Shown here: positions 5,764 to 6,666 of the stretch, piece after piece | Layout: every line of letters starts with the position of its first letter | Numbering within the stretch: position 1 is the first letter of the stretch | Assembly: GCA_024224995.1 (NCBI GenBank) | Contig: JAAENB010000294.1 | Location: 1 to 6,666, forward strand | Length of the DNA: 6,666 nucleotides | Source: a bacterium | GTDB taxonomy: Bacteria > Spirochaetota > UBA4802 > UBA5550 | Reading direction: 5' to 3' | The notes under the pieces: model-generated | What the model saw: the letters and a program-made list of their open reading frames with translations, nothing else | Database searches by the model: none | What the model was told of the DNA's origin: nothing | Translations under genes and position numbers: made by a program

Positions 5764-5770
5764 AGAAGGA
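5764..5770 (+). promoter_or_regulatory. Ribosome binding site favouring a TTG start
   Basis: AGAAGGA ends six bases before the in-frame TTG at 5777. The in-frame ATG at 5804 has only a distant GGA (5790-5792) upstream, and the TTG at 5750 has a weaker purine stretch. This site is why the start at 5777 was chosen. Confidence 0.5.
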
Positions 5771-5776
5771 ATAAAA

Positions 5777-6148
5777 TTGAACATAAATTGGAATTTGTGT
5801 AAAATGGCTAAAAAAAAAGATACAATTAAAGCTGAAGAACCAGACAAGTTAAGCCCTTTGATGGAGCGACCTAAAGGCAAAGTCCTTTTTGGAATCATTC
5901 TTGTGGGGATCAGTTATATTCTTGGATGGCCAGCGGTTGGTTTTTTTGGCTTTCTTGCCGCTTACCTGGAAGAGCCCCTGGTTGCCGCCATTGGGGGACC
6001 TGCTATTTATGGTTTTTCTCATGTTCTTTTCTGGTGGGGATTGTACCTTGCCGGTAAGGATTACGCGAAAGCTTTTTTCGATTGGGCTCTTAAAAAGGGA
6101 CGGGAGAAGTTTTCCAGGTCGAAGAACTCTAATAAGAAGCAAAAATAG
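5777..6148 (+). CDS. Small two-helix membrane protein of unknown function
   Basis: I do not recognise a named family. From the TTG at 5777 the protein has 123 residues; from the ATG at 5804 it has 114. After a charged N-terminus (MAKKKDTIKAEEPDK, starting at the ATG) come two hydrophobic stretches, roughly residues 36-64 (starting VLFGIILVGISYILGWPAVG) and 69-92 (PLVAAIGGPAIYGFSHVLFWWGLYLAG region) in the 123-residue form, joined by the short acidic AYLEEP turn. A strongly basic C-terminus follows (KKGREKFSRSKNSNKKQK). Two helices with positive charge at both ends suggest an inner-membrane hairpin with both termini in the cytoplasm. No signal peptide is seen. It is divergent from the ammonia-lyase and convergent with the LamG gene, so nothing links it firmly to the biosynthetic operon. 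Confidence 0.7.
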   Translation: MNINWNLCKMAKKKDTIKAEEPDKLSPLMERPKGKVLFGIILVGISYILGWPAVGFFGFLAAYLEEPLVAAIGGPAIYGFSHVLFWWGLYLAGKDYAKAFFDWALKKGREKFSRSKNSNKKQK

Positions 6149-6154
6149 ATTTTT

Positions 6155-6666
6155 TTATTCAAGCGATTCTTCACTGCCGTAACTAATATAAGCATCTGTC
6201 ATTGAATTGTATTGAGCTTTAATCCAGTCGGCACTTCTTGCTGTATTGGAAATGCGGACTTCATCTATTGCGCCGTTGAATGTCCTTCCACCGCTCCATC
6301 CGCCAATCCTGAAGGAATCAAGACCTGCCGAAATTGCGGTTGTATAATTTGTCTGGCTGCTGAATTGTCCATCCAGGTAAAATTTGTCTGTATTGGCAGT
6401 ACTGTCATAGGTATTAACAATGTAATGCCAGCTGGTATCGGTTATGGTATATGTTGAGAATGAATCTGTAGGATTAGAACCGTTTAGTGAAAAGCCTATG
6501 ACATTGGAGCTGTATATTTGCCAGTGAATACCACCGCTGTTCCAACCATCGTAATTTATGATAGCATCCCAGTCGCCAGTACCGTTTCTTTTGATCCAGG
6601 CTTCAAATGTAAGAGAGACATATGAGTTGATACTGCTCACAGCTATATTATCATCAATATTATCAA
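6155..6666 (-). CDS. C-terminal part of a LamG / concanavalin-like domain protein (partial)
   Basis: The reading frame ends at 6155-6157 and is open to the window edge, so only the last 170 or so residues are visible. A GTG at 6640 is not a credible start because the frame continues upstream as DNIDDNIAV and runs straight into the domain. The visible part is one LamG/laminin-G-like jelly roll: SLTFEAWIKRNG, SWHYIVNTYDS, FYLDGQ, then FNGAIDEVRISNTARSADWI and a short tail. This IDEVRIS-NTARSADW ending is typical of LamG modules in large secreted or surface proteins of bacteria, where they bind sugars or other ligands. The full protein probably has more domains outside the window. Its stop is only 6 bp from that of the convergent membrane-protein gene. 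No link to the pigment-type operon is evident. Confidence 0.85.
   Translation of the reverse strand, partial: DNIDDNIAVSSINSYVSLTFEAWIKRNGTGDWDAIINYDGWNSGGIHWQIYSSNVIGFSLNGSNPTDSFSTYTITDTSWHYIVNTYDSTANTDKFYLDGQFSSQTNYTTAISAGLDSFRIGGWSGGRTFNGAIDEVRISNTARSADWIKAQYNSMTDAYISYGSEESLE

Noticed and set aside
1..6666. CRISPR array, tRNA, rRNA or transposase gene
   Set aside because: No regularly spaced direct repeats, no tRNA or rRNA signature and no transposase motifs were seen on either strand.

Overview
This looks like a moderate-GC, Gram-negative bacterial chromosome segment, most likely from a Desulfobacterota-type lineage. I infer that from the gene repertoire: an aromatic ammonia-lyase beside FabF-like and hotdog-thioesterase genes, a DhaL-DegV fusion, a LamG surface-type protein, and palindromic repeats in the intergenic spaces. 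It is not a marker-based identification.

Layout. Positions 1-196 hold no gene but contain two palindromes. A minus-strand block follows, in transcription order: an aromatic amino acid ammonia-lyase (4051-5610); a 387-bp non-coding gap rich in hairpins and repeats (3664-4050); a small hotdog thioesterase (3250-3663); a ~600-residue protein joining FakA-like kinase domains to a FakB-like DegV domain (1446-3248); and a FabF-like beta-ketoacyl synthase (197-1426). The last three are tightly packed, with gaps of 1 nt and 19 nt, and look like one operon. The lyase points the same way but is set apart by the gap. To the right, a divergent small two-helix membrane protein (about 5777-6148, +) converges with the 3' end of a LamG-domain protein (6155 to the window edge, -). 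The two stop codons are only 6 bp apart.

How the genes may work together. The lyase should make an arylacrylic acid (cinnamate or coumarate type) by deaminating Phe or Tyr. The ketosynthase can extend acyl chains, and the thioesterase can release a free acid. This trio is typical of aryl-polyene and dialkylresorcinol/flexirubin type pigment pathways. The ACP, ketoreductase, dehydratase, ligase and acyltransferase genes needed for such a pathway are not in the window. The unusual member is the FakA/FakB-like fusion. FakA and FakB are normally separate proteins that bind a free fatty acid and phosphorylate it to acyl-phosphate. Its place between a thioesterase and a ketosynthase suggests, as an inference, that the released (aryl-poly)enoic acid is captured and activated as acyl-phosphate for transfer to a lipid acceptor.

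The intergenic regions carry at least two, probably three, members of a short palindromic repeat family with GACGTT...AACGTC arms. Copies lie on both sides of the thioesterase-kinase-ketosynthase block.
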